From contig SADC01001204.1 of NCBI GenBank assembly GCA_004194705.1, positions 310,001-374,000 on the forward strand: a stretch of DNA of 64,000 bases, given 5' to 3'. The translations under genes and the position numbers were made by a program. The notes beneath the pieces were generated by a model. That model was not told the origin of the DNA, searched no databases, and was given only the letters and a program-made list of their open reading frames with translations. This DNA is from Ditylenchus dipsaci. Taxonomy: Eukaryota > Nematoda > Chromadorea > Rhabditida > Anguinidae. This document shows, in pieces, positions 38,211-50,220 of this stretch; the first letter of the stretch is position 1, and each line of letters starts with the position of its first letter.

Positions 38211-39239
38211 GCCCGTGCGTTTCAAAAAGTTAAGGCGGGGACCACCAACTTTTTTTGAATCGTTCTATTTTTTACTCGTTTTGCGTCAAATCTAATATTA
38301 ATGACCCTATACTACTTTTAAAAACTAGGCAGAAAACTCAAAAATCTGAATGCGTATGCATGTGAAACTTGACCTGTAGACGAATTGACCGTGGACGAAT
38401 TGACCGCACGCCCCTACTCGCCCACCTCCCCCCCCACCACTGGGTTTATGAAAACCCAATATCCGAACCCAATACTTGGATTTTTCTCAAGATAATCAAA
38501 GAAAATCGTCAATTCTGATATAGATGATCATTATCTACTTTTGGATTTTGTGTATATGATGTAAAGTCAGTTTTGTGATTTAGTGATAAAAATAGCATTG
38601 AAAATCCAAGTATTGGGTTTTTGCAAATATTGGGTTTGCCCATCTCTAGCGGAAATAAGTGTTAACCGTTGTAACCTTTTGTTACTTTTTTAAATTCCAA
38701 CCTTTTTTGAACTTTTGCTTATGTTGCAGTTTGTAAGGAATTTTTTAATCCTGGTTAACATAAGGCTTTGCATTAACGAAAAAAGAAAAAAATCCACTGA
38801 AGAGCCAAAAATAAATAAAAATGCGTAATTTCAAAAAAGTAAACAAAAGTGGATGAAAGTACTTACGTCGGGAAATACACAAACAGTTTCATTATGCCCA
38901 TACATGAACTCTTTTTTTACACCGAAATGATTAATTGGACCAACATCTACATACATTACTCAAACATCCGCCTTTAAAAAAGATTAAGGATTTGACTGGG
39001 CTCCTCTTCATCTCACTATATTGAAAGACTTCCACGCATTTTTTGGCGCTATGCTCGAACTTTACATAAGAACAAGAAATCACATGGGTGTGAAAATATA
39101 TCAGATAGACTACAGAATGCGTCAAAAACAGTAACCGGTCGAGCCAAAAACTGAAAATATCTGCCGGTCGGGTCGAGCCGAAAGTCGAAAAAATGTCGGT
39201 TTTCGGCCGGAAAAGCGGTAAAATGTCAACTCGCGACAC

Positions 39240-40165
39240 TTTTTTCGACGATTTTTTTAAGGTTAATCATTTTTTCTGTGGCAAATTTAGTTTTTTTTTG
39301 TAGCAAAAATGTTTTTTTTGTGTCAAATCTATTTTGTAGCAAATTTACTTTTTTTTGTGGCAAATTTAATTTTTTTGTAGCAAATTTATTTTTTTCTGTA
39401 GCAAATTTACTCTTTTTTGTAGCAAATCCGATTTTCGTCTGTAGCACTTATACTTGAGCTAGTGTGCTTATTTATGTCTAAAAACTTCAGAAATATATAT
39501 ACATATGTCGATACACTTAATCCGCGTATCGTTTTCAGTCTTTTTTGACCAAAACCGATTTTCGAGAAAAGTGAACTGGAATTTCGGTTTGGTCCAGCAC
39601 CCGAAAATTGCAAATTCCTGAAAGATCATAGGAAGTTGGCAAAAGATCCCACTTGTACCCGGCTATTTCGGCCAACACTCTTTTCTTTACAAGAGAAAGC
39701 CCGTTAAGATCCAAAAGCGTACGGACTGAAGTGTTGCTCTTCTCAAAATGGTGGAGGAAAATGTGGCTAAGGTTGAAAGAATCATCATCATGCATTGTAT
39801 TGATGGTAAATCCGGTAAGCTTGAATTTAAGAATTTCCTAAATGATCCATCAGAGGATGTTGAGTAATGAAGCAGCCGAGAGTGTGCCAGGTGTGTGTGT
39901 GCTAGATTACACCTAGATCCCAGCAGCTTTACCAGCAATTAATCCACCTGTCTTTCATGAAGTCCAAGTCTTTCATAGACTCAGAATACAAATTCGAGAA
40001 TTTAGGATGAATAAATAAGCACACTACCTCAAGTATATGTGCTACGGACTAAAATCGGATTTGCTACAAAAAAGAGTAAATTTGCTACAGAAAAAAATAA
40101 ATTTGCTACAAAAAAAGTAAATTTGCCACAAAAAAAATTAAATTTGCCACAAAAATTGCCACAAA
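39240..40165. mobile_element. Foldback element with AAATTTGCTACAAAA arms and coding-like core
   Basis: Seven GTAGCAAATTTACTTTTTT-like units (39265-39430) face inverted units (40050-40160). Inside each array lies a TGTGCTTATTTATGTC border. The core on the minus strand (39795-39535) is open and protein-like: HHFEKSNTSVRTLLDLNGLS, then RVLAEIAGYKWDLLPTSYDL, then GICNFRVLDQ. A second copy of this element, with the core in the other orientation, occupies 58373-58446 plus 62296-63468 and has stops. The core could be a captured gene fragment or a transposase relic. Confidence 0.65.
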
Positions 40166-40394
40166 AAATATACCCAAATGTCTCCCTGAACCCGAATTTG
40201 TTGACATCAGATCCGAAAATTTTTAGGAGCTGATATCCCCTTTCAAAGTAGGTGAGTGGTACGATTTTCTAGGTGGTCCACTCAAAACAGCTATATCTCA
40301 GCTGCCTGTGATTTTATTGAATTGATCTCAACGGATTCAGGTTCAGAAAGATATTTTGGTATAGGAAGTTGCTATTCGAATTTTTTTTGATAAA

Positions 40395-40624
40395 TACCGT
40401 ATTTCTTCTAATTGCCGCCCCGGGCGGCAATCAGAAGCATGCAATTTTTTCAAACATCAAGTGGTTCAAAACTCGTGTTTTAATTTACTGTTTGAGCTGT
40501 GTAAAAATTGCCTGTTAGATTTTCGAAATCCCTCGCAAGCACTTTTTAGACAGCTCAAACAGTAAATAAAAACAGAAATTTAGAACATTTGAAGTTAGGG
40601 GCGGCAATTAGAGGAAATACGGTA
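40395..40624. mobile_element. TACCGTATT MITE with CCGCCCCGGGCGG core
   Basis: TACCGTATTTCTTCTAATTG at 40395 is mirrored by ATTAGAGGAAATACGGTA at 40624. Inner stems pair through CAAACAGTAAAT and GGGCGGCAAT. It lies about 180 bp past the CLUAP1 stop. Confidence 0.85.
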
Positions 40625-40800
40625 TTTGATGATTTTTCGTCGAAAAATTGGCGAGTTGAATGTTGGAGTCAAAGTGTCGCTAGTTGATAGTCATCCGGAA
40701 AAGCCGAAATTCGGGCGGCCACCCGACAACCCTATTTATAGCGCATGTAGTGAAACATAAAAGTCATCAGATAAAATTTATTTAATTATTTAGAAATAAT

Positions 40801-43800
40801 TTAGAAATCATCTTCTGAGTTGTGTTCACTTTGTTCATCTACGTGCTCTTTATCAGTGATTTCGTCATTCGGCAAATCCTGCAAAAAAATTTAAAACAAG
40901 GTTTTTTCACTCAAACGACCAGGCGTTCGTTTTGCTGTTTATGACTTAGCACTCCTTGCTGATTTTTTCTAGCTCTCTTCCAAATTTCTCAACAATTATT
41001 TACAATTTGAATGAGAGTTTTGAATTTGAAGACCAGCATTGTTTAAAAAACTGACAATGATGAAACAGCATCTTTGGCGACACACTAACAAATCTAGTGT
41101 CAAAATTTGGGGTTTGACTGAGAGGCGAAAAAAGTTTTTCTAGGTATTTTTGGAAGTATTTTCTGAAGAACCTTCTTTGCGTTGCGGCTAAAAATTGATC
41201 TTTTTTGGTGCAAATTTACTTTTTTGCAAAAATTTTGGTTTTGCGTTTTTCTACTTAATTTTTAAACCTTTTTTCAAAAGTGATAATACCATCAAGTAGC
41301 CCTGCGATTCTAGTTTCTGATTTACTGCAACATCTTCGTTAAATGTAGCACAAAAGGTAGAAGTATAAAGCAAGTCATTAAAAATTATTTGTTTCATAGT
41401 TTTACCTTTTGTAATACTTTTTCAAAGCGATGTTGCAATGAAGCTTCATCAGAAACTAGAATCACAGGGCTACCAGATGGTGTTTTTACCTTTAGAAAAA
41501 GGTTGAAAATTAAACAGAAAACCGCAAAACCAAAATTTGCGCCGAAAAAAAAGTAAATTTGCACGAAAAAAGATCCTTTTTGCACCAAAAATCAATTTTC
41601 TAAAGTAAAGTCAAAATCTGCATTTTTTTTTAATTTTCATTCCCATTACTCCGGTGAATCCTTAACCGACATGTATACAGAAGGCTGGTTTGGAGGTAGT
41701 TCAATATAACACTTCCCCCCCCCTCCCTAAAGCGCAAGTATCATATACTCCCCCATAGTTTTCACTCATGCTTAGACTCAGGATCTAGCCATCACTATGA
41801 AGGGCTTTCGTACAATTTTTTTTCAAAAAGGTGATTTCAGTTACTCTTTAATATTATTGGGGATGGGGGGTTGTATATGACACTAGCGTTGTTCTTTGTT
41901 CTTTTTAAAGGGTATTACACGAGCTATGATAGCTTGAAAAAATCACTGCAAAACTTCAAAATGGCCGTCGGCCTTTCGAGTGATAAATAATATATATTCA
42001 CTTGTTGCATGTAGGGGTGGTCAGCTCTTTCATCGTCTTCCCCATCCAACTCGCTCCTTTGATGAACCAGTGGTTTCCTATGACTGGTCACCACCTCGTC
42101 ATCCTCCTGCTCGTCATCATTCATCGACAAATCATCGTCATTGTCTAAATGTCCTTCTTCAAAACCTTTGTCATCATTAGTGTCCTCATCGTCATCATCA
42201 TCCGAGAGTCCAGCTCCAATCATGTTACCATACACTTTCACTTCTGAACAATAGTCAATAATAAGATTTGTCAAATATATTTGTTTGTATAATCACCCTT
42301 AAGTTGTGCCATGGACGGCTGCTCTGAATCGATATTGATTCCAGCAATTCTAAACACATTTTTATGAAGAAAATTTATGGTCGGCAATTATATATTTCTA
42401 TTTTTGAGTACATGTGAGCATAAAAACTGAAAATTCGTAAAAGTTTGCTCATTTTAACGTAATTACAAAAAAATTCAGCAGAAATTATTTCGAAATTTGA
42501 TGTGATTTACCAGAACTATAGCAGTGAAGATTTTTTTTTTTAATTCAGAAAGTTTCGCAGAAATTTTCTAGTACCGGGTGCGGCGATTCCTTTACTAAAG
42601 TAAAAATTAGACTTACACAGGAACAGCATCGTTTTCTATGCGCATCTTCTCGACAGCCACCCGCATGTTGTGTTCTGCATTAACATGGCGCTCTCTTTCA
42701 GCCTTTTCCACTTCACTCAGTTGCTGTTGTAGATAGGCCAAATTTCGGAAGAGCACTACGTAGATATCGTAAAGTGATTTCAGCTGTGACTCGTGCCGCT
42801 CATATTCATCCATGAAGGGGGGTCGGAAAGACTTAACGACATTTAATATTTTTAAATTTTTTTTTAAAAAATTGCTCACCTGGAGCTTGGCCAGCCTCTT
42901 CTGTAGCTGGTCATATTCTCTGCGTCGACGCTCAATTTTCTTTTCCAGATCTTGTTCGTCGGTGGAAATGTTGGACAGTTTGAACTGTACTTCTGCTGTT
43001 TTACGCTCTGTCCGCTCTATTTTTTCCTTAATTTCCCGCTCAACTTCACTGGCATTCAAAGATTGGGATAAGGCCTTGCGCCGAGCTTCCTACAAAACTG
43101 CGATTTTTTCTCATTTGTGGTTATTAAAAAATGGCTACCCTAGCTAAAATCTCTTTAGCTAATAAATCATATATGTTTGCACCAGTGTGAGGCAGTTGAG
43201 CAGCTAGTTGAACTGAGCGACGCATTTCTTGGCGCTGAATTTCAGTATATTTGGTTAGTGTGTTGACTTGTTTGCAAGTGCAGGCAAATGCAAAACGGCT
43301 TTTAAATGAGTAGAAAAAGGTAATTATTACTGCAATTTAGATTTGATGCAAGTCTAATGGAACAAAAATTGCTGACCCCTGCTTTTTTGCAATGCTGTGC
43401 ACAGTCATAGCCTATTAGAAAAGACTCATTGTCGGTGCTTTTTTGCGTAACTTTCTTTCTGATTCCTGGTGCGCTGTCAAAAAGGTATTTAGAATTTTGC
43501 CTTTGAGTTTCAATCAACTTTCAATTTTTTTCGTTTTTCTTACTCTATTTTTAATCCTGATGCGATTTTAGGATTCCTCGTCCAAACTTGGCATTAAAAA
43601 ATCCATTTAGTTTAGAAAGCTGTTGGGCCCTCACCCAAATTTTTTCAAAAATGAAATATAAAATAAAACTGGGGTATTTGCATATAAATAGTATGAAAAT
43701 TATGCTTGAGTCTGTCTTATCATACGCTGGCATACCCTTGCCTAAGCTTAGAGCTTAAATACGGTAAATACCCAAAAAGTGACCCTGGAATGCCTAAAAA

Positions 43801-45252
43801 GACCATCTACCATTGAGGAATTAAAGTCAAAAAGTTTGGAAGTTAAAAATATCTTTTGAATCAGAAATTGTTTAGAAATGTTTATTCTATTATGTTAAGC
43901 AGAAAAGGTAGCTTAGGTTAGGTTTTTGGGTTACTTTTGAAAAAATTTGGGTGGGGGCACAACGGCACTAGTACCGAGCACCGTATGTTATGACAAACTC
44001 TAGCAGAAAATTTGAAATTTTGAATTGAAAAAAAATTAAAAGCTGTTCTGCTCAAATTCCGAAAATTTTCCCTAAGTTTATGGGTTGTTCCATCCGTTCG
44101 ATCGAGAGTATTATTCATTTTGTCTGAGCGCATTTATAACCAACCTTGATGTTAATTTGAGATCGGAGAGTGGACAGCTGAGCTCGTTCTTCTCCGTACT
44201 CCGACTTGTTCTGCTTAACAGTTTGATAAAGGAGTCGTAATACTGGCAAGAATTCTCTGATAGCATGCCCGTCTGACTGCAAAACTATGGCAATTAGATG
44301 GTTGGGGAAAAAGTCATTTCTTATAGGATAACCTGGTATAGATTCTTAGGGTTTAACTTTAATTTAGCTTTTTGGATTAGGGATAGAACACAGCTTTTGA
44401 CAAAGATAACACGGTCTGCTTCATTGTCAATGGCTTTGGGCACTCGAGCATTTGGGTCAAATCTCAAAATTTTCCAAAATTAAATTTAAAAAAATGCTTT
44501 CAGGTGTACTTCTTGACAATCCACTCTAAAATTTCAGCCATAAGCGGGAAGTTTGAGAAGCGAAAGTTCTCGATTGAGACCAATCTTTCATAACCCAATG
44601 ATCTAAGAATTTCAGTAGCATCTTAAAAAAATCAAAATTTTAAATTTAACAAAGTTAAAAAAATAGTATGTATCAAGAAATTTTACCACTTTTAAAAAGC
44701 GTAATTTTTTTTTTTCGCTTCAAAAATTCAAAAAGCACCAAATAAAATGACTTTTTCTTCAAGAGTAGTCAAAGGGTACTTTTTTGTAAAGATCTTATTC
44801 CCATATAATACCCTCCCCGATCATTTTTATGTACACAAAATACCTTGTTGGATCCGTTGTTCCACCCGTTCGATCGAGAGAGAAAATTGGAACTATATTC
44901 CGTCAAGGGCATAGCACCGGGCGCCAACCCGACAATTTTCGGGTGCAGGTGTCGCCAATGACTTAATTTTAGATTGCAAATGACTTATTGGCCATTCTTG
45001 CTAGTACTGCAGCCGCTAATTGTATTTTAAAAATGGCGCCAGCGATTGTGCAACTATGGTCAAGGGTGACTTCGAAGCGGCCTGATACCTTTAATTTTGT
45101 GTTCATGAAAAGTTAGTGTGGAGGGTGTGCAAAACTAGCTTTTTCAAGCGCAGTATACGACAGTGGCGCTAAAAAAAGTTATGCCTCTTTAAAAATAAGC
45201 AAAATGGGTCAATACATCCTGTATATTTACCTCTTAGTTCTCTGTACGACAT
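40801..45252 (-). CDS. dyf-3: CLUAP1 / DYF-3 (IFT38) intraflagellar transport protein
   Basis: IFT-B subunit needed to build cilia. Ten exons on the minus strand: 45231-45252, 44510-44621, 44333-44462, 44145-44276, 43139-43234, 42880-43089, 42617-42831, 42297-42349, 42002-42243, 40801-40878, 1,290 nt, 429 residues with no frame error (human about 413). The N terminus [19 protein letters not shown] and [20 protein letters not shown] match the conserved CH-like domain. [19 protein letters not shown] and [12 protein letters not shown] follow. The coiled-coil middle contains [20 protein letters not shown] and [19 protein letters not shown], signature text of CLUAP1. The tail is acidic ([14 protein letters not shown]), as in orthologues. 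An AATAAA on the minus strand lies at 40777-40782. It is divergent from the metallophosphoesterase gene, 567 bp apart. Confidence 0.95.
41188..41606. mobile_element. Foldback MITE in CLUAP1 last intron
   Basis: AAAATTGATCTTTTTTGGTG at about 41190 is mirrored by CACCAAAAATCAATTTTC at about 41585. CCTGCGATTCTAGTTTCTGA pairs with TCAGAAACTAGAATCACAGG inside. Confidence 0.75.
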
Positions 45253-45819
45253 ATTTTCACAAGGAAATAACTTTTAAAAATAATTTAATAATTCTTTTTT
45301 CGCAAAAAAAGGTTTTGTGTTACGTCGCTTAGCAACATTGCCTTTCACACCATCACAGCATACAATATTCTCTAGCTTGTATATTTATATATTATTTAGC
45401 TAATTTATGCTTGTTAGTCTTATTTGAGCACTTTTTCTATAAAGTTGTTCTGACAAAAGATAATCAGAATCATTGAAAAATCTCTACAGATAATTGAGGT
45501 CACCAAATGTGAATTTCAAATGCGCGCTTTTGTGTTGGCAATAGGTTTAGAAAATCAAAGAAGTTAGCTTATATATTTCTTGTTTTAATAATTGTTTTTT
45601 TTTCAACAAAAAGCTAAAATGCCGTAAACAAAACTAAAACAGGCAAAGATAACTCTTTCCTATTGGGCACTGTATTTGTAAAATGTCCCGGTAATACTCT
45701 TTTCTTGTCCTTTGCATTATTATTAAATCTTAAACTTGCTAAATCAGATGATTTTCTCAATTTGTTTATTTTTCAATTATTTCTTATTACCTATGCGAAC
45801 TTGTATTGCATAATCAATT
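45253..45819. promoter_or_regulatory. Shared upstream region of CLUAP1 and metallophosphoesterase
   Basis: The two start codons point away from each other across 567 bp of AT-rich DNA that has no repeat families. The divergent layout suggests a bidirectional promoter. An RFX-type site sits near the CLUAP1 side (see next entry). Confidence 0.5.
45324..45336 (-). promoter_or_regulatory. RFX/DAF-19-like X-box
   Basis: On the minus strand the site reads GTTGCTAAGCGAC: two half sites (GTTGCT and AGCGAC) around one base, a single mismatch from a perfect RFX palindrome. It starts 72 nt upstream of the CLUAP1 ATG. Nematode ciliary genes are commonly driven by RFX (DAF-19) X-boxes at this distance. 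Confidence 0.55.
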
Positions 45820-48800
45820 ATGGTATTCCGCTTCAAAAAATTGTTGCGTAAATCTATATTCGTGTGGCTAGCTGTATTGGCAGTGGTGTGTATGGAATGG
45901 TTGTGTGTTGAAGTGACCAGTTGGACATGGCAGCTGCCTGATCTACCAAAAACTCGATTGTTGCTTTAATTATTGCGGACCCCCAACTTATTGGCTACAA
46001 AATGAGCCCGGATGTATCGGTTGGCTGTCGAGATGGATTCAGATAGGTCACTGTTGCAGCTTATTCCATTAAACACATTTTTATTTGACTTTTTCAGATA
46101 CATTAAAAATACTTATGCAAAAGTTGCCAAAATTGTTAATCCATCCCTGGAAATATTCATGGGAGATTTGCTGGATGAGGGGGTCAGAATGACCTCTGAA
46201 GAGTTTGACTACACCAGATCCAGATTCCACCGATTATTTCCACTAGAAGAGGATGTAAATGTAAGTTTTGTTCTTTTTTTTTTTGAAGCAAAAATTTTTG
46301 GCGAACAGACAGAAAAATCTGAATCGGGAGACTCGAAAACATGGGGCTTGAATTTGCCTTGGTGCCCCTGTGGATTTTGGAAAATACATTATTCTACAGT
46401 CAATCCTCGATGCAGTGACATCCATAAAAGTTCAATATCCAGTTGGGTCCAACACTTTTTTTATCGTATAGGCTGAAAAAGGTATTATAAACAGCTGGGG
46501 ATCGAACCTGTAGAAGTGTCACTGATTTAATCTATGATTGTTCAAAATAATCTTCGTATTACGAAGTTCGTAATCCTCAGGGGCGACCAAGGCAATTTGA
46601 CATGTTTCTCGAGTCTCCAGATTCGGATTTTCTCTGACTGCTCGACAAAAATATTAAAATTTAGTGTAGTAAATCGACTATGATCTACAAGATGGCGTTC
46701 TCAGAGTTTTTGAATTCGATTTTACTGTTCGGAAGGTTCCCTTTTCAATAAAAAGCGATAAAATACTATATGTAGTAATTCGATTTATACAAAAAGCTGT
46801 GTCCTTTTGAAATTGTCAGAAATTGCGCAGACTCCATGCACTTTTACAGCTTGATTCATCCTATATGTCACTTTTTACATTAATCTTAACAACAGGCTTT
46901 TGTTTAAAACTTTCAAAATTATTAAAAAAAATGTTGAAAAATCCAAAAATTTCTGCGTATTTTTCTAATTAACGGATGTTTAATATTTATATTTTTTATT
47001 CATCTACCGTATTTCCTCTAATAGTAGCCCTCCCAAAATCCGCTATTTTTTAAATTCATTCTCCTCCTTTTATACCGGGTTTTTGTTTTCGAACGCCACA
47101 TATGCTATATACCAAATGTAGCTGGGAATCTGCGCTACATTTTGGTATATAACATATGTGGCGTTCGAAAACAAAAACCGGTATAAAAGGAGGAGAATGA
47201 ATTTAAAAATAGCGGATTTGGGGAGGGCTACTATTAGAGGAAATACGGTATTTCGTTTTCCAGAGAATTTACATACCGGTGATAATGACATAGGAGGAGA
47301 AATGGAACCAGGTAATCCATTTCACAAACTTTTTCACATGACTTATTGTGTGTTTCATGCAGTCTACCCTCACTTGGAGCACAGATTTGATGCCGAATTC
47401 CCAGATGTCTCCTGAACAACTCATTAGCTGCACGTTTACTTACTGTTGCTAAGGTACTTTTCGACTTTTTTCTTGGGAAAACTGGAAAAAAAAATTCAGG
47501 TGAATGTCTACAAAAACTTCGAGATGAAAATTGCTCAAAATGCAACTGAGAGTCAAGGTGTAGTCAAGATAATGTTGAGTCATGTGCCTTTGCTGCATGC
47601 CTTCTACCTTCCTGCCATAAAGAATATCATTGACTCTTTTGGACCAGCAATTATTCTGAGTGCGCATGACCATACGGTAAATGAAGGCTAGGCTTTACAA
47701 TAATGGAGTAATTACAAAATGTTGAATATAATCTAAGATTATATGACAGACTATTTTATTTTTTTTTGTCTATTTTAAATCTTAAATTTTCTGTAAAAAT
47801 AGTTTGGAAACCGGTTTTTTTTTTATTTTCATAATTTCGGGTCGGACCAGTTCAAAAACATATTTTAGGGAATCTAATGTGATATTTTATCCAAATTTCT
47901 ACTAAAATTATCGGTGCGTTGACGTTATGTACCTTCTGTCCAGATCTGGAAACAAGGTGCATAACGTAACACGCCAAGTTATAACGCGCCAATTGAAAAA
48001 ATCAAAGTATTGCCCATTTTTACGCTGTTTTACCATGTGTTTCCACATGAGACATTCAATTAATATAGGTGTCATGCTTTTTGGCGGCAAAACAGCGTTT
48101 GAAGGCTTTGAAATTCATGCCTATTTTGGATTTCTTTTTTGTGTTTTTCGGCTATTATATAGCTCAAAACGCTTTGGAACACTATTTAGGCCATTTTGGG
48201 CCAAGAAAATACTGTAATTCAGATAAATGGTATAAATAAAATTAGATTGCGCATGTATACATAAACGGAATTTACACAGATCCTGCTCCAGTATGCTCGA
48301 AAGAAGATTAAGCTCGAGCATTTTGAAAGCTCTTGACATAATTTTAAAAAATTTAAAAATTCTTACAAAAGGCGCAAATTCAAAAAATCAAAATCAAAGC
48401 TCACTTATATTTGGGTTACCGGATTTTTGACGTACGTGATTTTAGACATAAAAAATTTTCTTAAATTTCCTAAAAATTATAAATTTTTAAACCAACAAGG
48501 GAAAACCAATCTGTATTCATAACAAAATTTAGGCAAAAGTATACATCAAGAACGGAAGTCGAATGCAAGAATTTGAGCTGCCCAACAAACCATTTCGCTA
48601 TTTATTAGCTTTAAACAATACGAAATCAGAAGTTAATTTTGTGGAATTTAAAACTCCCACAGTCAGCTACAGAATGGGGTTCCAAAAATGGGTTATGGAA
48701 TTTTGACAATTTCGTTTAGTGAAGATGCACACTCAGCTGTAGCTGACTACGTTGTATTTTGGCTGCCGAGTAGATTCCTATATTTGATTTTCTATGCCAT

Positions 48801-48912
48801 CCTACTTTCTCTCAGCGTTGTTTACTCTATATTTGCTGCATTTTACCAAAAAGATATTATTTACAAATTAGTGTCAAACAAATCCTATAGTCCATCTATT
48901 CATAAGTGTTGA
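45820..48912 (+). CDS. Cdc1/PGAP5 (MPPE1)-type metallophosphoesterase
   Basis: ER/Golgi membrane phosphoesterase; in mammals PGAP5 trims the GPI-anchor glycan. Six exons: 45820-46046, 46098-46260, 47264-47311, 47363-47453, 47500-47676, 48533-48912, about 363 residues. The N-terminal membrane anchor SIFVWLAVLAVVCMEWL is followed by metal-site motifs IADPQLIG, GDLLDEG, PGDNDIGGE, SHVPLLH and SAHDHT, then VSYRMGVPKMGYG and a C-terminal membrane segment (FLYLIFYAILLSLSVVYSIF). GDND replaces the usual GNHD. Six one-base deletions break the frame (near 45963, 45997, 46035, 47278, 47412, 48676). Every one is repaired by adding a G or C to an existing run, and the total then divides by three with no nonsense change left. 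Either a recent pseudogene or, more likely, assembly error. The exact family member (MPPE1 versus a Cdc1/Ted1 branch) is uncertain. Confidence 0.85.
47005..47250. mobile_element. TACCGTATT MITE at the end of intron 2
   Basis: TACCGTATTTCCTCTAATAG at 47005 pairs with CTATTAGAGGAAATACGGTA ending at 47250. The arms extend through CCGCTATTTTT and GTTTTCGAACGCCACATATG to a small loop, so nearly the whole element is a hairpin. Its right end is 13 nt from the intron's 3' splice site (47263). Confidence 0.9.
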
Positions 48913-49522
48913 AAATTATGTTGTGATCTCATTTAAATAATTATTGTTCAGGATAATCTCACTGTTACACTGTGTGTTCAAAGGGGCATGCCAGTGCGTT
49001 CCGAAAGATTAAGGCGAGGAAGGCAACCTCATGGGCAAACACCTCTTGGATACTAACTAAAGGGCATCAACCCCTTTCAAGGGTGTTTCACCCTTTGAAG
49101 AGCATACCAACTACGTAGAAGGATATCAACCGGATAAATGGTAATCGATTAACTTGGAAGGTACCTTCTCGAATGTCTCTGTAGCAAAATTTGTTTTTGT
49201 TTCACTTTTTTTACTGTGAAAATATTCAACAATCATTTTTGTTTGCATTTAAATTTTATCAAAATATAGAACCATTCACTAGTCGAGCCCAAGGTTGCTT
49301 GACATTGCCAGATCGAACGACTTAGGCTACTTTCACCCGTATCATAGGTTTTTTTATAACTTTGATTTGAGTATTCTACCACTTTTTGCGGTAATCTCGC
49401 CTCATGGGAAGGATTCACTAGGAAATCATAAGTGCTCTATAATAATATGCAATAAAAAAATTACGTGATTGGGTCATCAGAATCACACCGCGGGAGGGTC
49501 CCTTGTGACTATATTAAGCTAA

Positions 49523-49621
49523 ACAAACCTCTATATAACTTACCCTCAATATAACGTACCCTCGTTATAATGTACGGTTAGCACCGGTCCCATGGTGTAC
49601 GTTATATCGAAGTTTGACTGT
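49523..49621. mobile_element. pogo-type MITE (CCTCTATATAACTTACC)
   Basis: AAACCTCTATATAACTTACC on the left and ATATCGAAGTTTGACTGTA on the right, with CGTACCCTCGTTATA repeats between. The outer CAGTC of the left end is eroded. Confidence 0.65.
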
Positions 49622-49703
49622 AGTTACCAAAATTCACATAAAAATCTCAGAAGTAACACCTCATAAACACCTCGGAAGTTCTGAGTTAGAACCTCGAAAA
49701 AGG

Positions 49704-49898
49704 TACAGTCAAACTTCTCTATAAGCTACACCTCGAGACCGATCATAGATGTGGCATATAGAGAGGTGTAGCTCGTATAGGGGATATATTATACGAGTAT
49801 ATTATACGAAACATACCCCATTTGGGACCAGACTCAGGTGTAGCTTATAAGGAGGTATAGCTTATTTGGAGTGTAGCTTATAAAGAAGTTTGACTGTA
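49704..49898. mobile_element. pogo-type MITE (CAGTCAAACTTCTCTATAAGC)
   Basis: TACAGTCAAACTTCTCTATA and the inverse ending GAAGTTTGACTGTA. Internal GTAGCTTATA units repeat on the right. TA flanks are intact. Confidence 0.85.
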
Positions 49899-50019
49899 TT
49901 AAGACTGTCTACTGTATTATTTTAAGTTCCAGTCAATAAAAATTGAATTTTGGACACTGATATTTTCGATTATTTGACTGCTATGCCATGTTTTTCAACA
50001 TGGGACTTAGCAAAGAGAG

Positions 50020-50220
50020 CCTCTAAATGCATTATGGTCAAAAGTCTTGCTCGGAACCAGTTGGGTACCGCCACCACCACCGAGGTATAACCGGGGCGCA
50101 TGGGGCTTAGGGTTGAGATATGCACACACGACTCTGGATGCATTAAAAACGTATGCATACCAGAGTTTAGATATGCGGTATATCCCAGTATTCAAAACTA
50201 TGTTCAAATCTTTTCAATAG
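50020..50220. repeat. Dispersed 'GCATCCAGAG' repeat, reverse orientation
   Basis: GGGTTGAGATATGCACACAC and ACTCTGGATGCATTAAAAAC are the same words, in reverse, as the repeat at 10026-10190. It is followed at 50221-50395 by a TCGAATCGAGCGCTCGA palindromic cluster. Confidence 0.6.

Noticed and set aside
49010..49500. Possible gene after the phosphoesterase
   Set aside because: It begins with a fragment of the TTTAAAGGGGCATG MITE (48980-49015). The short frames beyond show no coding texture.
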